Shown piece after piece: positions 63,039-64,000 of a stretch of DNA of 64,000 bases (the first letter of the stretch is position 1; each line of letters opens with the position of its first letter). The stretch is from Planctomycetaceae bacterium (GTDB taxonomy: Bacteria > Planctomycetota > Planctomycetia > Planctomycetales > Planctomycetaceae), in NCBI GenBank assembly GCA_020850695.1, contig JADZEF010000029.1, positions 1 through 64,000 of the forward strand, given 5' to 3'. The notes under the pieces are model-generated. The model saw only the letters and a program-made list of their open reading frames with translations. It searched no databases and was not told the DNA's origin. The translations under genes and the position numbers were made by a program.

Positions 63039-63618
63039 TCGTTTTCGTCCTTGCTTGCGCTGGCATCAGCATACGAACCTGTCGCTGGTAGGCGGAATAC
63101 TCCTCGCCGTGGTACGCCAGGAGATCCCGCTCTTCGAGTTGCAGGGCGACGAGGACGTAGGCTGTTACGACGATTGCGAACAGCAGATGTCCCTGCGACA
63201 TGGTGGGCGTGACCCAGAATGCCATCAGGAATCCGACCATGATCGGATGCCGAACGATCCGGTACAGCCACGGAGTCTGAAAGGGAATCGGCGTGTAGGG
63301 TTGGCCGGCGAGATGGAGATACACCTGCCGCAGGCCGAAGAGATAGAAGTGGTTGATGAGAAACGTCGAGGCCAGCATGATGAGCCACCCCACTCGGAAC
63401 AACGTCCAGAACACGGCGGCTGGCATTGGCTGCGTGACGCTCCAGACTGTGCCCGGCAGCGGCCGCCACTGCCGGAATAGCTGTAGGAGAAGCAGGCCGC
63501 TGGCCAGCACGTAAGTGCTTCGCTCCGCTGCAGGCGGAATGACCCTTGTCCACCAGCGAATGAAAAATTGCTGGGCCATTCTGCTGTGCTGAAGGGCGAA
63601 CAGGCTCAGTTGAATCAC
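63028..63618 (-). CDS. MddA/isoprenylcysteine-methyltransferase-like membrane protein, N-terminally shortened (196 aa)
   Basis: FALQHSRMAQQFFIRWWTRVIPP, ERSTYVLASGLLLLQLF, INHFYLFGLRQVYL, YRIVRHPIMVGFLMAFWVTP and LEERDLLAYHGEEY follow methanethiol S-methyltransferase (MddA), which makes dimethyl sulfide, and the wider ICMT family (RHP...EE). The family usually starts with one more membrane helix and 45-60 residues; here an in-frame stop lies 11 codons before the GTG. So the first helix is missing. Activity is uncertain. Confidence 0.8.
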   Translation of the reverse strand: MIQLSLFALQHSRMAQQFFIRWWTRVIPPAAERSTYVLASGLLLLQLFRQWRPLPGTVWSVTQPMPAAVFWTLFRVGWLIMLASTFLINHFYLFGLRQVYLHLAGQPYTPIPFQTPWLYRIVRHPIMVGFLMAFWVTPTMSQGHLLFAIVVTAYVLVALQLEERDLLAYHGEEYSAYQRQVRMLMPAQARTKTKRA

Positions 63619-63699
63619 GTCGATCAGGAAGGCCGTGACTTCTCCGGTTTAGACCAGAGCGAATTCCCTTCGTCTTTCCGATCCGATGAGGATTAGAAT

Positions 63700-64000
63700 G
63701 ACATGGTGACCATCACAGGTTATGCCCAGGGGCCACGGACACGACGGATGGGACCGATTCCCCAGCGCGGGAGAGCCGGAACCAAAGCAAAGGCATCTGA
63801 CGCAAAGGCGCAAAGACCGCAAAGGAATCCACGCAAAGAAAACGCCAGAGATGAGCGAGTGTCAGCCGCATCTCCATCCCATCCGAAAAGACGAAGCCGC
63901 AAAGGAAACCTTCGCAAGACGCAAAGATTCTGGACGTTCGTGGTACGGTCAACAAAGTCATGTGATCCGTGCCTCTCGGTTCTCTCCGTCGTTTCCGTGG
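63700..64000. repeat. GCAAAG-rich short repeats at the window end
   Basis: The motif (A)CGCAAAG(G/A) recurs about every 10-25 bases between 63784 and 63935 (for example GACGCAAAGGCGCAAAGACC, then CACGCAAAG and GACGCAAAG). No gene is visible from 63619 to the end. This type of repeat is known from many environmental genomes as non-coding filler; function unknown. Confidence 0.55.

Overview
The window looks like chromosomal DNA of a planctomycete (Planctomycetia). The support is family content rather than any marker comparison: a DUF1080 protein, an ECF sigma factor coupled to a membrane Ser/Thr kinase, a formylglycine-generating-enzyme-like protein, GYF/DUF4282 and DUF2752 proteins, many lipoproteins and Pro/Gly-rich secreted proteins, rnpA without rpmH beside it, and planctomycete-type integrase fragments. 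Start codons are often GTG or TTG. There is no complete rRNA or tRNA gene and no CRISPR array.

The window has two halves. Bases 1 to about 35.6 kb are accessory DNA. The right edge is marked by the 3' part of a tRNA-Phe gene (35550-35591), which is what remains when an element integrates into a tRNA gene, followed by a fragment of an integrase. From 36.6 kb to the end are ordinary housekeeping genes: folC, a QueD/PTPS-like gene, rsmB, a ThiF/MoeB-type enzyme, rnpA, pyrK, an M24 peptidase, rpsB and tsf, mixed with lipoproteins, a permease and secreted proteins.

Inside the accessory half: (a) 0.2-5.7 kb is a decayed replicon-like element with a possible HUH Rep, a broken family A DNA polymerase interrupted by an intein-like LAGLIDADG gene whose splice residues look dead, a short tyrosine recombinase and an SF3/AAA+-like helicase. 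It is followed by an elaborate inverted-repeat structure at 5957-6110. (b) 6.2-12 kb is a signalling cluster: ECF sigma factor, membrane Ser/Thr kinase, small protein, GYF/DUF4282 protein and a large FGE-like protein that shares its C-terminal module with the kinase. (c) 12.3-19.8 kb holds an excisionase-like gene and a tightly packed operon of SIS-HAD fusion, phosphoribosyltransferase-like, ORC/CDC6-like ATPase, unrecognised protein and PfkB kinase. This is a candidate conflict system built from sugar and nucleotide enzymes. (d) 20.3-27.5 kb is a type I restriction-modification locus whose hsdS and hsdR are separated by a REP-associated tyrosine transposase (RAYT) surrounded by about seven REP palindromes. 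(e) 27.5-32.8 kb is a convergent three-gene operon: a protein with two RusA-like lobes and two large proteins with PD-(D/E)XK nuclease motifs. I do not recognise this combination and it is the second candidate for an undescribed defence system. (f) 33.7-35.2 kb holds two tandem paralogous HTH-HNH endonucleases.

All calls come from reading translated motifs by eye. No database or folding program was run.
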